This document shows, piece by piece, positions 1 through 13,540 of a stretch of 64,000 nucleotides of DNA. The notes below the pieces were generated by a model. The model ran no database searches. It had not been told where the DNA came from and worked only from the letters and a program-made list of their open reading frames with translations. Within the stretch, counting starts at the first letter, position 1. The number at the start of each line of letters is the position of its first letter. Made by a program: the position numbers and the translations under genes. Origin of the DNA: Casuarius casuarius (taxonomy: Eukaryota; Chordata; Aves; Casuariiformes; Casuariidae); the NCBI GenBank assembly GCA_003342895.1, contig PTFA01000315.1, positions 931,239 to 995,238 on the forward strand, written 5' to 3'.

Positions 1-388
1 TGAGAACTGATCCAGTCTTTCTCAACTGATGTTTTTTCATGGTAAAATGTTAATTCTGAAATACTGTATGGTATCAGAGCAGATACTGACCTGATCTTGG
101 TTTGAATTAAGATTTAATTTCTGTTTATTTTCCTAAGTATAATTTTGAATTCCTGTTCTCTGTGGAATTTCATTTTCCATGCCAGTTTTAGGACAGCACC
201 ACTAGCAAATTCAGCTCAGATAGGAGTTTTAGTTTCTTGTTCGCATGCACTCTGGCCCACACAATTCACACGGTAACTAAAAGCCAAAACCAGCTTTTCA
301 CTTTCGTTAAAATTGCATGTATTTTGTGAATGCCATAACATTACTGCTAAGGCTTTCAGCACAAAAAAAGAAATCTTTTAGTACTTTC

Positions 389-408
389 ACATTGATATAT
401 ATCAATGT
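389..408. repeat. 20-bp perfect palindrome
   Basis: The sequence acattgatatatatcaatgt equals its own reverse complement over all 20 bases. The core is alternating A/T, so it could extrude as a short cruciform or bind an AT-preferring dimeric factor. Palindromes of this kind also arise by chance in AT-rich DNA, and no function is implied. Confidence 0.9.
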
Positions 409-1219
409 ATCCATTGTGGATAGCCCATTGTAAGAAAAACTATACTATAGTATCTGTGGATACTGGAAAAATCCTGTGACTACAGGTAATTATCATGCAC
501 TAAAAATTCTTATCACACACAATGTTTTGACAAAATTTTACATTGTTGCAATATAAGACACGCTAACTGCTATCACTTCATAAAACATCAGCCAATGGAA
601 CACTGGAAGGCTATTTTATCAAAGATTTTTCAAGTCAAACTGGAGCAGTCTAATCACTGTTTCTACTCTGACTGGAAAAAAAATCAAACAACAACAAACT
701 CCAAACCCTAGGGCTATACTGTGGCCTACTGAAAAGAATCTTGCATTGGTCAGGTATTCCCCCCTTCACATGCGTTTTATTTTTTGCAACTTTCCTGTGT
801 GCTTTCTGTTCTAGTGTGCTAGCATACCAGTCTGGCATACCCTGACACTGAAAATTAATTAGTGGATCTTTGTATAGGTACAAAACTTGCTCATGTATAA
901 TCCAATTGAGATCAAGGGTAAAGCTGATCAGATGTGAAAAATTCACTTCTGATTTTGGCCAAAGCAAAAACTATATACAATTATTAACTATGACATCCTT
1001 CTGTTGCTTCGTAAATCACCATTGGTAGATTTAGTTGCCAGGTATGTATAAGTTCATTCTATAGATGATGATATGAATCGGTGGTGGTGCATAATACAAA
1101 TTGAAACGTGTTTTTACTAATATCTCTTTTATCTTCTTATGCTTCCCTGGGTGCCTAGCGTCAGCGATGGTTGGTATATCATATTTTAATAATGGTATTT
1201 AAAGTATTTACAATTAAAA

Positions 1220-1274
1220 TGTGTGTGTGTTCATGTCTGTGTGTATATACTTTGTGTATATATATGTGTGTATA
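1220..1274. repeat. Interrupted (TG)n/(TA)n microsatellite
   Basis: Short alternating tracts of TG and TA (gtgtgtgtgt, then gtgtatata, tgtgtatatatatgtgtg) are separated by a few other bases. This is a degenerate alternating purine-pyrimidine simple repeat typical of vertebrate non-coding DNA. It may be polymorphic in length. Confidence 0.85.
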
Positions 1275-3912
1275 ATCTTTTAAGATTTGTATTTTATCCA
1301 TGCTATTCTATAAGGACTTTTTTTTTTAAGACCTACAATTTTTGTGATAGTGTAAGGTGATTTTAGTTTTCTTCAGTCAGTCTTATCAGCCCATAATATT
1401 AAGCCTTACTTTTCATTGCTGTTTGTTTTCCATTTTTGCTAGTGAAGTTTCAACATCCAGTTTTCATTATCAGATTATTGTTAGTGAAACGGTCTTCATG
1501 AACAGTGACGTCCAGTTTTGTATTTTAGAAACAAAACCTTTGATGTGTAGATTTCTGTGCTAGTATGTTCATATTTGTAAATGTATTTTTTAAATTAGAA
1601 ATAAATATTTAAAAGATTAAAATGAGCAGATGATAGCTTTGCTAGAGGTCTACAAGTGTGAGAGACACAGCTAATAAGGAGGAGGATGAAATGGACACTA
1701 GAAAAGGTAACACCACAAAAAAATGCAGTGTGCTCTGAGAAATGTAACCATAGGGAACATTAAAGAAAACTGTAGTCATCTTCCATTCTTTGGAATATGC
1801 TGAAATACAAAGTTAAGGGGTCTGAGGACTGTATTATAAAAGTTAAGCCTGAGTTTCAGTAAATATGTATTTGATTAAATAAATGAAGGCAAGTAGTCTA
1901 CTAACACATCTGACAGTTCAAATTATAAACTTATTCTGAGAGTGCATTGTTAAGTACAGCTTATTGTGTACTTGTAGAGTGGCCAGCAAGCTACCTGGCT
2001 GCCAGCCAGGGACAGACTGGCTGGGGCAGCTCAGTCCGAGCTTTTACCCCGTTTCTAACGTAGAGCTATGTAGCATGCCTCAGCAGCATATGCCAGTCTG
2101 CGGAAAAGCTGTCCCAGAGCACGTGTATGTTGGGAGATGTGTGAGCAAGATGGGAAAGGAAAGCATAGCAAAGGAGAAGAGGTGCTGGGGAAGAAACTTT
2201 AGGTAGTAGGTGGTTTTCATTTACATCTGATATTCTGAACCTAATGAGATTAGGTGAAGTTCCCTAACCTCCGGGGGAATATCTTCATGTCTGAACTTCA
2301 GTGAGGACCCAGATTTCACAGTTAAGCTCTTTCTACTCCGTTTCTCAATCCAAACTCTGTTGATCTTTTTGGAGAGCTCAAAGCTTAAAACTGAAACATG
2401 TGCTGAGATCTGAATTTAGCAGCTCAGGCCTCTCTCTGATGACTAGCCGATCTCCTGTCCCCCGGCCCCCCCCCATGCTGAAACACTTTCATCCTCTCTA
2501 TTTTGACTTTATCCAAACATTAATAAAATGAACGTGTCTGTTTTCCCAGAAATCTCGTAGTGAGGGGAAGTTTCCCTCCATCATGAATCATACCAGCAAG
2601 AGCTGCTGTAATTTATAAAAATTTTGAGGTAGTTGATATCATAAAGCTTCCAGGAGCTGCAAACCATTTTCCCTGTATGGCCTGAAGCAGTCAGCAGGCT
2701 TGTCTTATTTCCATCTGAAACAAGTTATGCTCAGCCCTCTAGATTATCTTCCCAGAGGAATATGAATTTATCATTGCTTTCTTGGCCCTTGGTTCCTTAA
2801 GCCCATTGAGCTCAGTCAGACTGTGCAGTGATAAAGTGAGTTAACCTCAGAGAGCCACAAGGGTTGACTTTGGCAAATTTACTTTGTGATAGAATGGAAG
2901 TACTTTGTCTTCTATTGTGCATCCTTTCTAACTGTGGAAAGCTTGTGTGTCTTGGTTATCATGAAGTAACAAAAAAGGGGGGAGGGGTTCTTGAGGTGGT
3001 TGGTTGAGGGTTATTTTTTTCTAGTGAAAATGAGCTTTGCTCCTCCCTTGTAGAGACTAACCCTATCTCTTGGTGCAACACTGTCATTTTCTTGGGTAAC
3101 TAAAATGTTCAGTACTTGTGTTAAATCACCTTGGAGGTAAAAGAGTTACTTCATGTCATCTTTATGCAGGTGTGAGCATAGAAACAGGGCACAATGTAGA
3201 TGCACACTTTAGAGCCATTCCTGTTTCCACTCCTGGCCAGTGTCGGGATGGTCTTTTTCTGCATTCCCTGAAAATCAGCAGATTTTAAATATTAAATTAG
3301 GAGTTACTGTTGCCTGAGCCTTTGAAGTACAGGAAGCCACGGCATGCATGTTGTTTTAATGAGCAAAGGATCATGTTATTGGAATATGAAATTTTGTATT
3401 TCACAAGGCAAAATATTTAAAATACTCTGTATTAAAATAAATGATACATGTCTATATATAGTACTCATCTGGAACCAAGAGCTGACTGTATATGTCATTT
3501 TTAAGAAAAAATATTCTGCCTGTTAATTTAGTTTAATAGAAAATGATAAAGCATGGTTGATAATCTGTTCTTCTTCCCAGTCATTCCAACTGACGTTGTT
3601 ATTTTTGCAGCTGTGAATGCTGGGTTTTGGAGTGGAGAGTTGAAAGCAGGCATATGCTGTATCATGTATGTCATAATAATCATGCAGCACCTTAAAATAG
3701 GAGCCACAAGACTTGAGAGAAGCATGTAGTTTGGGTATATGAACTGTGTTCCTGTAAGTGGACATAAAGCTGTAATTGTTCTGTGTTGCTTCGAGAACCA
3801 CAGCATAGGATACTTTATGTACATTAACCACAATCCAACTGTGGTGCAACATAAGAGACTCTTTCCTTACAAACCTTCTCTTCCTGCAGCTTGGTTGACT
3901 ACAGCTGGTGGA

Positions 3913-3931
3913 TTTTTTTTTTTTTTTTTTT
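3913..3931. repeat. T19 homopolymer
   Basis: A run of 19 T residues. On the minus strand it reads as poly(A) and creates the run of lysines in a spurious open frame. It could be the tail of a minus-strand retroposed sequence, but nothing recognisable adjoins it. Confidence 0.9.
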
Positions 3932-5066
3932 AGTGTATCATGTGTTTGCCAAAGTATAATTTTGTGGATTCCAAAATGATTTAAGAAGTTAATTTGCAAA
4001 ACTTGTGGGATTGGGAATGGAGATTGCTGTGGGAGATCCAAAGTCTGTGCTTTCTTGATCTATAGGAATTTGATTGCAATCACTTTGCCCAGGGGTCTGC
4101 TGGGCTAAAATGTTCCGAATTTCTCCATTTTGAGTGCTGCATTTGATTTAATGGGAATGCTGGCCTAGATGATATGGCTTTCCTTTGAGTATCCTGGTTT
4201 ATACTTCTATACACTACTTTCCTTCTACCCTCCCTCATGAAAAACAAATCTGGATTTGGCATTCTTTTAAAGTCTGAAAAATATCCAGTTGGCTATCCAG
4301 ATTGTCTTGCTCTACTTTCTATGTGTTTTAACCTTGTGGTTGCCATGAAAGTTTAATGCTGCTAATAACTGTAGTATCTGGCCCTGTGATGTGATAGTGG
4401 ATTTTGTGTTATTTAGCAGGTGAACATTGAAATGTCATGTTCCTATTAGACAGCTATATACATAAGCAATTTTTAAGCATGCATATGTTAATAGTGCAGT
4501 TCCTGACACTGTAATACTAGATTTTACTTATAAATTCTGCCTATCATATAAGCTGGATTCTCAGGCACGGTACTAATACAGCACCTGGCAACTACATCAG
4601 TACTTTTTGTAGAACTGAAGATGGTTCATTATGGTAATAAAGGGTAAAAGGCTTTTTAATAAATTTGATACATATAGTACAGCCATCTCTTAACCCAATT
4701 AACATTGATCACATTGAAAATATGTGAAAATGTGATTGTTTAAATGCAAAATGTAGAAGACAGCTTAAAAGATCAGGAGGACTGAATGTGGGGGTAAATG
4801 GTCTGGAATGGAGTTGCAGAAGGAAAGGCTGGGGGGGACCACTCTTTATCAAGCAAGTAGAAAGAGTTCAAAGTGAAATCATACCAAATGCAGCAAGTGA
4901 TAAGGGACAAAACACTAGGCTGTATGGAATAATTAAAAAAAAAGTCACACATGATCAACACAGCAGCAAAGAGATGTGAGCGCTTCCAAAATGCAGAGAT
5001 GTAATTTGCTCTTAGCCAGCCAGAACAGCGGCACTGGACGTGCAGCTGCATAACACCAGCCTGCAG

Positions 5067-5086
5067 CCCTCCAGATATATGGAGGG
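5067..5086. repeat. Short perfect hairpin
   Basis: A 7-bp stem (ccctcca at 5067-5073 with tggaggg at 5080-5086) encloses the six-base loop gatata. It is too small for a microRNA precursor. It is recorded only as local structure. Confidence 0.7.
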
Positions 5087-5454
5087 AGGCGTAGGAGGCA
5101 CGGTCAGGCACAGGACTGGTGCAGCTTTGAAATGGCTCCCTGGAGAGCCACGAATGAAGTTGTTCGTCCTTGTTAAACCAGTTGCCAATAGTCCTTGCGC
5201 TACTGCAGCTGTGTAGTGGCTGTATCACCTGTCCTCAGACTGAAGCACAAACTACCCCTTTTACAATCTGAGCATTTCAGGCACATTGTAACTGAAGGTT
5301 TTGTGCTTGAACAGGCTAAAATGTAGGGCCAGTCCTGTGAATTTTGCTCCTGTGTAAGGGATCGTTCTTTGACTGAAGCTGCATCAATTAAACTGCTTCC
5401 TTTGGATAAAGGAACCAGTGCTCCCATGTAAAACAGGATGTGTTTTACCTGCAG

Positions 5455-5575
5455 TTTCAGATACTGTGTTGCTTGAAATGTCTTTCGCATTGAATGCTGC
5501 TTTTGTTAGCGTTTTGAAAAATACAGAGCAAAACAACAAATGTGCCAGTTTGCTTGGCAACACCATGTCACCCAG
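5455..5575 (+). other. Candidate internal exon (121 bp)
   Basis: The left edge follows a pyrimidine-rich acceptor (tgttttacctgcag, AG at 5453-5454). The right edge is a strong donor, CCCAG|GTAAGG, with GT at 5576-5577. One of the three forward frames is open through the whole segment for about 39 codons. It includes an ATG soon after the start (MSFALNAAFVSVLKN...), while the other two frames carry stops. I do not recognise the peptide. An open frame of this length is not rare by chance, so the exon could be coding, untranslated or a decoy. An alternative acceptor lies six bases further on at TTTCAG. There are no known neighbours to splice to within the window. Confidence 0.3.
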
Positions 5576-8500
5576 GTAAGGCAAACTGGTTGCCAACATA
5601 TTTGGATAAGGTTTACAGCTCAGTAGCGTGTCTGGCTCATCATCTCATAGGATGAATTTGCTTTTAGGAGCATCCAGACTCTGCTTGGAAAATCTCGGGC
5701 CATTTGGTAATCATCTCCAGCAGGTTTATTTTATTTCTCAGCATTATTCTCTTGATGGTAGTATCCAGTGGGATTATGAAACATTCATACACTTTTAAAA
5801 TTCTAGCCTGTGCTTTACATTTGTTCGAAATGAAGCTAGTTTGACTTGTGATTTTTCTTTTAAAGCTGAAAGGTATGCTTTTGAGGTGCTCCTGTGCGTT
5901 ATGAGAAAAGACTCGAGTTTAATCCCAATAGTGATGGCTTTACAACAGAATTTATTTTGTTTTACAAGATGTGTGCATAAAAGCACACATTTTTGATTTC
6001 ATAGCATATGAGCAATATTCTCTGGGTAAACTGTGTGATAACCTGGTACTGAACTGAGCGCTGACAGGTGCTGCTGGAGTCAATGTTCTCATGGCATTTT
6101 TATGCGTATGGTTTTACAATACTTTCACCTAAAAGACTGAAATTTTCTCAGCTCAGAGGTGACTTTTCTTTTGAAAGTCAAGCCACAATTATTCAGCTGC
6201 TTTTAAAGAAAAGACAAATGAAAACAAGAACACCTTGCCTGTATTAAAAGTGACGATGTTATTTTAGAACTGGTGCGAACTATAAGTACATTTTTAAATC
6301 AGAGCTACTTGTAGAATAAAGTTCTTTTCAACAGAGGTGTTGGCAGCCTCTATCTTACAAACATTTTAATGTTTCTACTAATGAAACTGATGTGAGCAAA
6401 TAGAGGAATTTTGGTCTGACCTTTTTAAGAATTCCTTTGAACTTTCTGATGAACATTGTATTTTATTTCTTGGAGTTACATATCTTTGAAATTCATACTC
6501 TGTGCGTTTGCAATAGAGCAGGTATGATTTTATTCACCTTTTAAGAAACACCTCAGATGACAGCAGGCTGTAGAGTATACACCTGTCAATTTAGCACAGT
6601 GAACAGTTCAGAACAAACCTCTGAGATTTTGAGTCATTTGAAGTGTTAATATGCTAAGTTGTTTTGCTAACATAGCACTGGTTTTTCCTGCATATGATTT
6701 TTCAGTCATATCGGATTTTACTCAGGAACAATGTGGTGCAATCGGGCTTGTTTGTTTTTCTATCAACTTATGTATATGAATATTTAATATTTTATTTAAT
6801 ATTTTCTTTTATATACATATTTCTTTTGTTATACTAGAGATACAGCCTTTTATAGGTTGAGACGCATTAAATGTCTGCTGACAGGATAATATAAATGTCT
6901 GTGATTCACTCTGAAGTATCCTCATGAAAAGTCTCAGAATACTGCTTACGTGTCTAAAGATGAGCTCGAATTTAGAAGTTTATAGAAAGAGAGCATAATC
7001 CTCTAGAAATTGCTTTCTTGTTTATTAACTATGTCTTGTTTCATTGCAGGAGGGGTTCAAAATGGGATTAACTCTTGAAGGCACAGTGTTTTGTCTTGAC
7101 CCACTAGACAGCAGGTGCTGATGGCAAGAAACTAAATATGAAATTCTTACAGTGTTTTTCAGTTCCAAACACATATTCACAAATATTATCCACTTGCCAA
7201 AAATTGTTTTTCAACATGTTAATTCTTGTAAGGTTTGCTTCTGTAAAATTTCAGCTTAGTTCCAGTGTTTCCCTGTACAAATGTAACAGGTTGTACTTGT
7301 TTATGAAATATAAATTAAATTAGTGTTGTGTTTCTTTCTCTTTGGCCCGAGTTTGCTACACCTTATGATTATTAGCCTGGGAAAGTTCTTCAGAAAGCTC
7401 ATACACACCTCTCTGTTTGCAGACATGCAAGCACGATTTTTACTTAATATTTCACGTGGTGGAATGTTGAAATTAAGTTCTTAGGCCATAATTTAATGTC
7501 CAACCAGTAAGACCATTAATATCTAATTTTAAAAAAGGTTGAATTGCAATGAAAAAGCACTAATATATGCTTAAAATATTAATATGTATTCCATGTAATT
7601 AATTCCTATTACAGTGTATGTTTACTATGTGGTATATATGTTGTTATTAGTTCATAAAATCCAGAAGATTTTTAGGTCTATAATTCACATTTTAGAAACT
7701 AACAAATTGTTAGTCTGTTACTGGCATTGAATGTGCATAGAAGGACTGCTAAATGGCAGAATGGGCAAAGTAATTGCCTGCTGGTCCGATTTTTTTTTTT
7801 TTGTACTTGAGCTGTAAAGTGTATAATTTGGAATTCATTACATCATAATCATAACTTAAAAATAAGATTCTGATCTTGCAGTGACCTAGGGACTTATGTA
7901 ATTTTATGCATAAGCAGACACTGTGTTTACTGGCATCACTCATGTAAGTTACTTTCAACTCCTGAGTGTCTACAGTCTAGGTCTGTTGGATAGTTTTTTC
8001 ACTGTCTGCTGTAATATTAAATGTCTTACTATAATTTGGAAGCCTGCTGCAAGAATTCAGTGTAACTTAGTAAGTTCTTGATACCCACTATAACTGATAT
8101 TATGGAAATAACTGCACACCAAAATTTTCAGCTGTTTGAGAGTTTAATGCTAACTTGTCTATGCATACTCTTCACTAATCTTTAACATAAGCAATGAAAT
8201 GGCATCTTACACTTACCCCAGAGAAGTATTATCCGTAGCATTTTAATGCCTAATCTCTATGTTAGTTAAATACTGTCCTTTGAAAACTCTCTTTTTAGAT
8301 TTGGAAAAACAAAATTTCAGAGAGTTTTTGGATGTTTTGTTTCGTTTTGAGGAGAGATTTTTTTTGTGATACTCCTACTTTTGATCTTAGGGGCTACAGT
8401 TTACACAAAAAATACATTCTGTAAATTTGTTGTTGCACGTATATCTTTATGCCTTGTTCAACAAAGCACTTCTGCATACAACCATGAAATCCAGTGAAAT

Positions 8501-9671
8501 GAATGGCATTACTCCTCTGCTTAAAGTTTGGCATATGCTTGAGTACCTTGCTGAATGTGGGCCTTAATGTTCTACGTTATGTTAGTCTTCCTCTCTTTTA
8601 TTCTTTGTTTAGCATTCATATAGAGTATTAAATATATATATAAAAATATATAAAATCACTAACAAATAGAATAGTATATGTTTCATAAAGAAAAGTCTTT
8701 ATAATTTTGTTTGTCATATAGTATTTTGGAATTTGTATAATGAGGATGTTTAGTAGCCATAGTAATGGCCTTTTTTAACAAATAGAATTTGTATTTTTAT
8801 TGTATTTTAAAAAGCTTTACATAATGAGCATATATTTAGTGGCCATTTATTATCAATGGTAACACAATACTAAGATAATATTTGCACATTTTAAGAATAC
8901 CTTTTCTTTACTGATTTTTATGATAGTTGACTGCAAATGGCATGGTTATATATTGCGTAACTGGTCAATCCATACAGAAGTACTTAAATCAACACAGCAG
9001 TGCATTTTTAATGAAAAGGTTAAGTGATTTGATTGGAAATTGTATTTCTATGTAATCTCAAATGTCTGTTTAATTTTGCCTAAAATAAATGTTTTTAAAT
9101 AAATTGCATCCCAGATCATAATTTCATTTAGTAAAATGCCCAGTGGAAGGGAGGGTGGGAAGTTGCATAAGTGTTGGGCAAGACTTAATATGAAAAGTGA
9201 TTTAGTGCTGAAATACGTCAAATTCACCTTTTATACTGGAAAACTTGATCTCGACCAGTGTAAAATAGCTCCATTGTTTGACCTTTATTGAGTTTAGCCT
9301 AATCTGTAACTAGGAGAGAGAGACCTTGTTCCATATGTAGTACCTAATACTAGTAAATAAAAATATTTACTCCTGTTTTCATTTTTTCACTGTCTCTCCC
9401 CAGTATTTCGTAGACTATTTTTATTGCTTTGTTATACTTAGCTACTAAATGACCTCAATGGTTATTTGAGAATTAAAGGAGGTGTTAAAGTCTTTCTGAA
9501 TCCTAGAAAGCAACTCTGTAAACCAGGCTTGTTAATGGGACACGCGGCAGCATATGGTGTTGATGCTTTGGAGAGGAGAAAACTAATCTTAAACTGTCTG
9601 GTGATTATTTCTGTTGCAAGAGTTCTGATCAAACAGCTACTTAAAACCCATCTAACTTTTTCCATTTGCAG
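5576..9671. other. Gene-free AT-rich stretch
   Basis: No gene is supportable. The stretch contains a T13 run (7790-7802), an AT-alternating tract (8630-8656) and repeated TTTAATATTTT words near 6780-6810. There is a reasonable acceptor at 7049 (tgtttcattgcag), but the nearest donor after it (CAG|GTGCTG at 7114) is weak. The composition is that of vertebrate intronic or intergenic DNA. Confidence 0.65.
8630..8656. repeat. (AT)n-rich simple repeat
   Basis: Two short alternating AT runs (aatatatatataaa and aatatataaaa) adjoin each other. The tract has low complexity and no apparent function. Confidence 0.8.
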
Positions 9672-9727
9672 AAATGAGGCTTGGAGAGTTTACGGAAATG
9701 GACGTTGTCAGTGCTAGCAAGAAATAG
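9672..9727 (+). other. Candidate 56-bp exon carrying a mini-ORF
   Basis: A good acceptor with a pyrimidine tract (taactttttccatttgcag, AG at 9670-9671) is followed by 56 bases and a good donor, ATAG|GTATGTG, with GT at 9728-9729. Within the 56 bases an ATG at 9674 opens a frame that closes at a TAG ending exactly at the exon edge (9725-9727). It encodes the 17-residue peptide MRLGEFTEMDVVSASKK. The other frames do not make sense as a longer coding exon. If spliced, it is most likely an untranslated or lncRNA exon with a small upstream-type ORF. No homology is recognised. Confidence 0.38.
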
Positions 9728-10051
9728 GTATGTGAAAGTATATTAGTATTAAAAGTAGACATTTGAGAACAGCACAAGGGGTCTAGGTGGTTGCTCTTGC
9801 GCTGAGTAATTGGGAGCTTTCCCATTGCTGAAAACAGCATTTATCTTTGGAAGCTGCCTGGTAACAAATTCCTAGTCTCTCAGTTATCTATTTAAAAGCA
9901 TAGTCTGCAGAGCTTCTAAGTATCTGCTTGCCTTTTAAAAAGGCTTGCGATAGCCAGTTTAGACTGAGAATTCAAAGTGGTGCTGCTCCTGCTAACTCTG
10001 TGACCTTGGGGATTTCTCTTAACAGAAGCTTCCTTTTTTTCTAGACTGTTT

Positions 10052-10070
10052 AAAAAAAAAAAAAAAAAAA
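10052..10070. repeat. A19 homopolymer
   Basis: A run of 19 A residues in plus orientation. No retroposed gene body is recognised immediately upstream, so I call it only a homopolymer. Confidence 0.9.
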
Positions 10071-13000
10071 GTAACATCATCTACTCTGTTAGAGATATTA
10101 GGTAAAATGATTTTTGAACAAGAAAGTTTTGGACTTGTAAACTTGCTCTCCAACAAAAATAAAATACTGCTGCACCTGGGAGCTATCCGATTTGTCCATT
10201 CATTTTTTTTTTTCTTTTGGATAGCTTTTCTCCCTGCCTCCCCCCACTGCCCCCCACACTTTTTAAAAATTTTTTTTTAACTATAATCACTCTACTGATC
10301 ATGCTGTGACTACATCACTTCCAGAATGTGTGATACTGGATTTCAGTTATATTTGTCAGCTAACTAGCTACTGCACTGATGTCTGCCCCCAAGTTATATG
10401 AACACCTAGAAGCAAGAGTCCTCAATTTCTATTACTTTTCTTGTATGATGAGGACTATTTTCTTTTCCTACATGCTTATTACATCATGCCTGAGTAACTA
10501 TGGTTTTTAGGTTAATATTCTTAAGGCTAATAAGCTTATCCATGGTTAGTTCTCACTTTTTTTCCCCTGTCTGGAGTCTTTCTTGGATGAATTACTGAGC
10601 ATCATTACAGGATGTTGTCAGCTTAACCTGTTGTCTTTACTTCAGCTTGTTTGGTTTGGAAGTGGCTTTCTTTTATCCTTCCATGTGACAGATGTGATTT
10701 GTGCTAGACATGTATATTTGATCAGGTCATTCAAATTGGCAAAGATCAATTTTTCATGTGGCAAGAAGAATTATATTTTATTTTGGCTTTATTTTTGGAA
10801 AGGAAGAAAGGAAAAAGAAAGTGCCTCAAGTTTTCTAACACGTCTAGAAGAAAGCGTGATTATATAATCCCAATGGTGATTGTCCTTGCCAAGAAATGGA
10901 GTTGGCTCTGAGGCTTCATTATTATGATTATTTTTCAATTTCTTGAACTCAGCACTGTCTCATTCTCACCAAGAGACTCTGCTTCACAAAAAGAGTCTCT
11001 TCTGCAAAGGAAAAGTGTGCCACTGCCTGAGAAACCTCTAGTTAAATGTGCAGAGCCCCTGTTTTTATTGTATCCTATCAATAACTGTAGATTGGCAGCC
11101 TTTTAAGACAAGGAGATGTATAAATAACTGCATCCAACCTCTCAACTTTCTTAATTTGATATTTCATAGATTTGTTGTTGTTTTTAGAATAATAGGATGC
11201 AGGAGTCACTCTTAAAAGTCTGTCTGAATAACTGGTCATATGTTCTAAAATGCAGCCCAAAGTTCTTGCTTTGTAAGCTTCACCTAAAGACAGCAAATAA
11301 ACTTTGGTAGACAGTTAACCTGCATTTTTTCCCCCTTTAAGAAAAATGGTCCCTTTATTGAGAGACTGTGATACATGTTCCATTGTCAACTGTGTAAAGT
11401 TCATAGTAGTTCTCATCAACAAAATATATCATTTTTTCCTATTATTTCAGAATGGTAGGCAACATTTTGTCAAAATGTAAAATCTGTGAATACAAACAGC
11501 ATTCTTGCGATACCTCAACATTCAATGAGTGTCAGTGCATGGATTAAAGAAAGTGGGCATTTGTATGTTTTCATCAGACCAAAAGACTTTCTGGAATTAA
11601 AATACGCTTTCAGTGGATTTCATGGACTTCACAAAACATGTGTGCGATGGGGTAAAGATTTCTGATCTTATGAATATGCAGTACACCTTTTGTGTTTAAG
11701 AAATTTCTTGAGAATCTAATTTATTTGTAAATAATGAACTGCAAGTTCAGTCTCCAGCAGTGAGTTTTGGAATAGACTGAACCCTCACTTTAAGGCTCAT
11801 ATGAATATCAGTGAGAATCAGTGTGTTTGAGCTTTTACTGTCATTTTTTTCCACGTTTTTCAACATCTAGTTCAGGAAAGGCTGTGCCTTAATAACATGC
11901 AATAGTAGAGAAGTGAAATGAAGTAGAGAAGAAAGTTCAAAGGACTTTTTTTTTAATGTCGTCTTGTGCTAACATACAACATGGTAACATCATACATATT
12001 TTGCGACACTTACTGATTTTATAGGACTTCTCTCTTTCTGCCATATCAGTTTTTACAGCTACCTCAAGATTGCACAAGGACTGCCAAGAAGCAGATTTGA
12101 CATTATTTGCAGTCCACAAGAACTGCTATTAGAGCTGTTTGAGCTAGCCAGAAACAATGAATGTTTTTCCTACCACTTGTATCCTCATTACACAGAGCAG
12201 GTTACTCTCAGTAAGCCTCTTCCAAGATGTATGCCTGTCACCAGCTCCTATTTCCATTCATTGATCCTGATTTCCAGCAGTTTGTACCTTAATAGACCTA
12301 GCCAATATGCTTGTCTGATGAAGACTTCCAGAAGGAGAGTTTGTACTAAAACACTACAAATGTGTTTTAGCTAATTGCGCTTATTCCCATGTTGATTGGA
12401 AAGTGTGTCAACAAGAATAATGGTCATCTTTTAATTATAGAAAGTCCTTTCTAGATTTCCATTAATAAATTGTTAACACAAAACCTTAATCTCCTTATGA
12501 TAAAAGAGCTTTCCCAAAAGAGGAGTCTTGGAAGAGACCCTTAATAATTTTCATGAATACAGTTCCCTTTGCAGCTTCATCCCACACCCAAGTTCTTTGC
12601 ACCAAAAAGCAGCTGTCAGAAAATCAAGCATTTGTAAAGGTTAATTAGGGCTCTACTATGTATGATGAGTTTTATTTCTTGCATGTTTGAATGTATTGTG
12701 TTTTATTTTGTAAAAGCAAGGTATTTTCTGAAGTTCCTGCAGAGAAACTGAAATGTACCTGTAAGTCTCCTGTAATATTTTCTTTAGGAAAATTAGGAAT
12801 TCAGAAATCGAAAGGCTTCCTGTAATGAAAATTGGGGAAAGTTTTTGTTACATGCTTGCACAATAGCTGTAAGCTTCAAGGCAAAAGGTCCTACAGCAAT
12901 AATAATTTGGTGTAATGAAGCATGAAAGTAGTGTGTTTGAATTGGACCATCTTGAGCATGTTTAACTAAAAATAATTGAGTGACTTCTCTAGGAATCTAT

Positions 13001-13540
13001 ACCTGTTCATTTTTGAAAACTTCACTGTGCATTTTAAATCCATTGGTGTTTCTGCTTTTAAAAGGAACTTAATTTCATTGTTTTCAAATAGAATTTTCCT
13101 TGATGTCATGGTAAGACTCTGAAAAAATACTTACCCTGTGTGCTGTGTTGGGATGAGATTGTAATGAATATAGGTTCCTTAAAAAAAAAAAATTGTATTT
13201 GAAGAGTCCTGCTGTACTATAAAAATCTGTTTTTCATGCTTATCATTAATTCTTAAAGCACAGTAGAACAACATTATCATTCACATACATATTTTGCTTA
13301 TTTTTCCTAGGCACCTACTATTTTGGCAGACCAAAACTACGTATAGAGTTTCAGCGATGCAGGAATAGGCACCAGTGGACAAATTCTTCAGGTTTTTTAC
13401 AGTCTTATATAGATGAGAATATTACAAAGAAGCCAGAATAGATCTGAATCTCTCAGATAATTCAGTCCTATAAAATAATGACATGATGATGTGTAACTTA
13501 TGACAGATCATCTGGGATGCAAAAATAGCAACGACATTTC

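Larger units (their letters stand above)
1..5454. other. Gene-free AT-rich stretch
   Basis: I see no supportable gene here. The open frames are short and have no recognisable domains. The 172-codon minus-strand frame at 3523-4041 owes its lysine run to the T tract at 3913-3931. The stretch holds a TG/TA-rich tract at 1220-1274, a G6AG4 run at 2977-2988, a 20-bp perfect palindrome at 389-408 and a small hairpin at 5067-5086. A donor-like CAG|GTATGT lies at 1041/1042, but no convincing acceptor lies upstream of it. Intron or intergenic DNA is the best description. Confidence 0.7.

Noticed and set aside
3523..4041. 172-codon minus-strand open frame
   Set aside because: Its lysine run comes from the T19 tract, the rest has no domain or bias typical of coding sequence, and overlapping frames are equally open.
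4773..5228. 151-codon minus-strand open frame
   Set aside because: No recognisable motif, no splice or promoter context, and a length plausible by chance in 64 kb.
13136..13178. Minus-strand 43-base exon between an acceptor-like ttttttttttaag and GTAAGTAT
   Set aside because: The pyrimidine tract is only the complement of an A run, and the exon would be unusually small.
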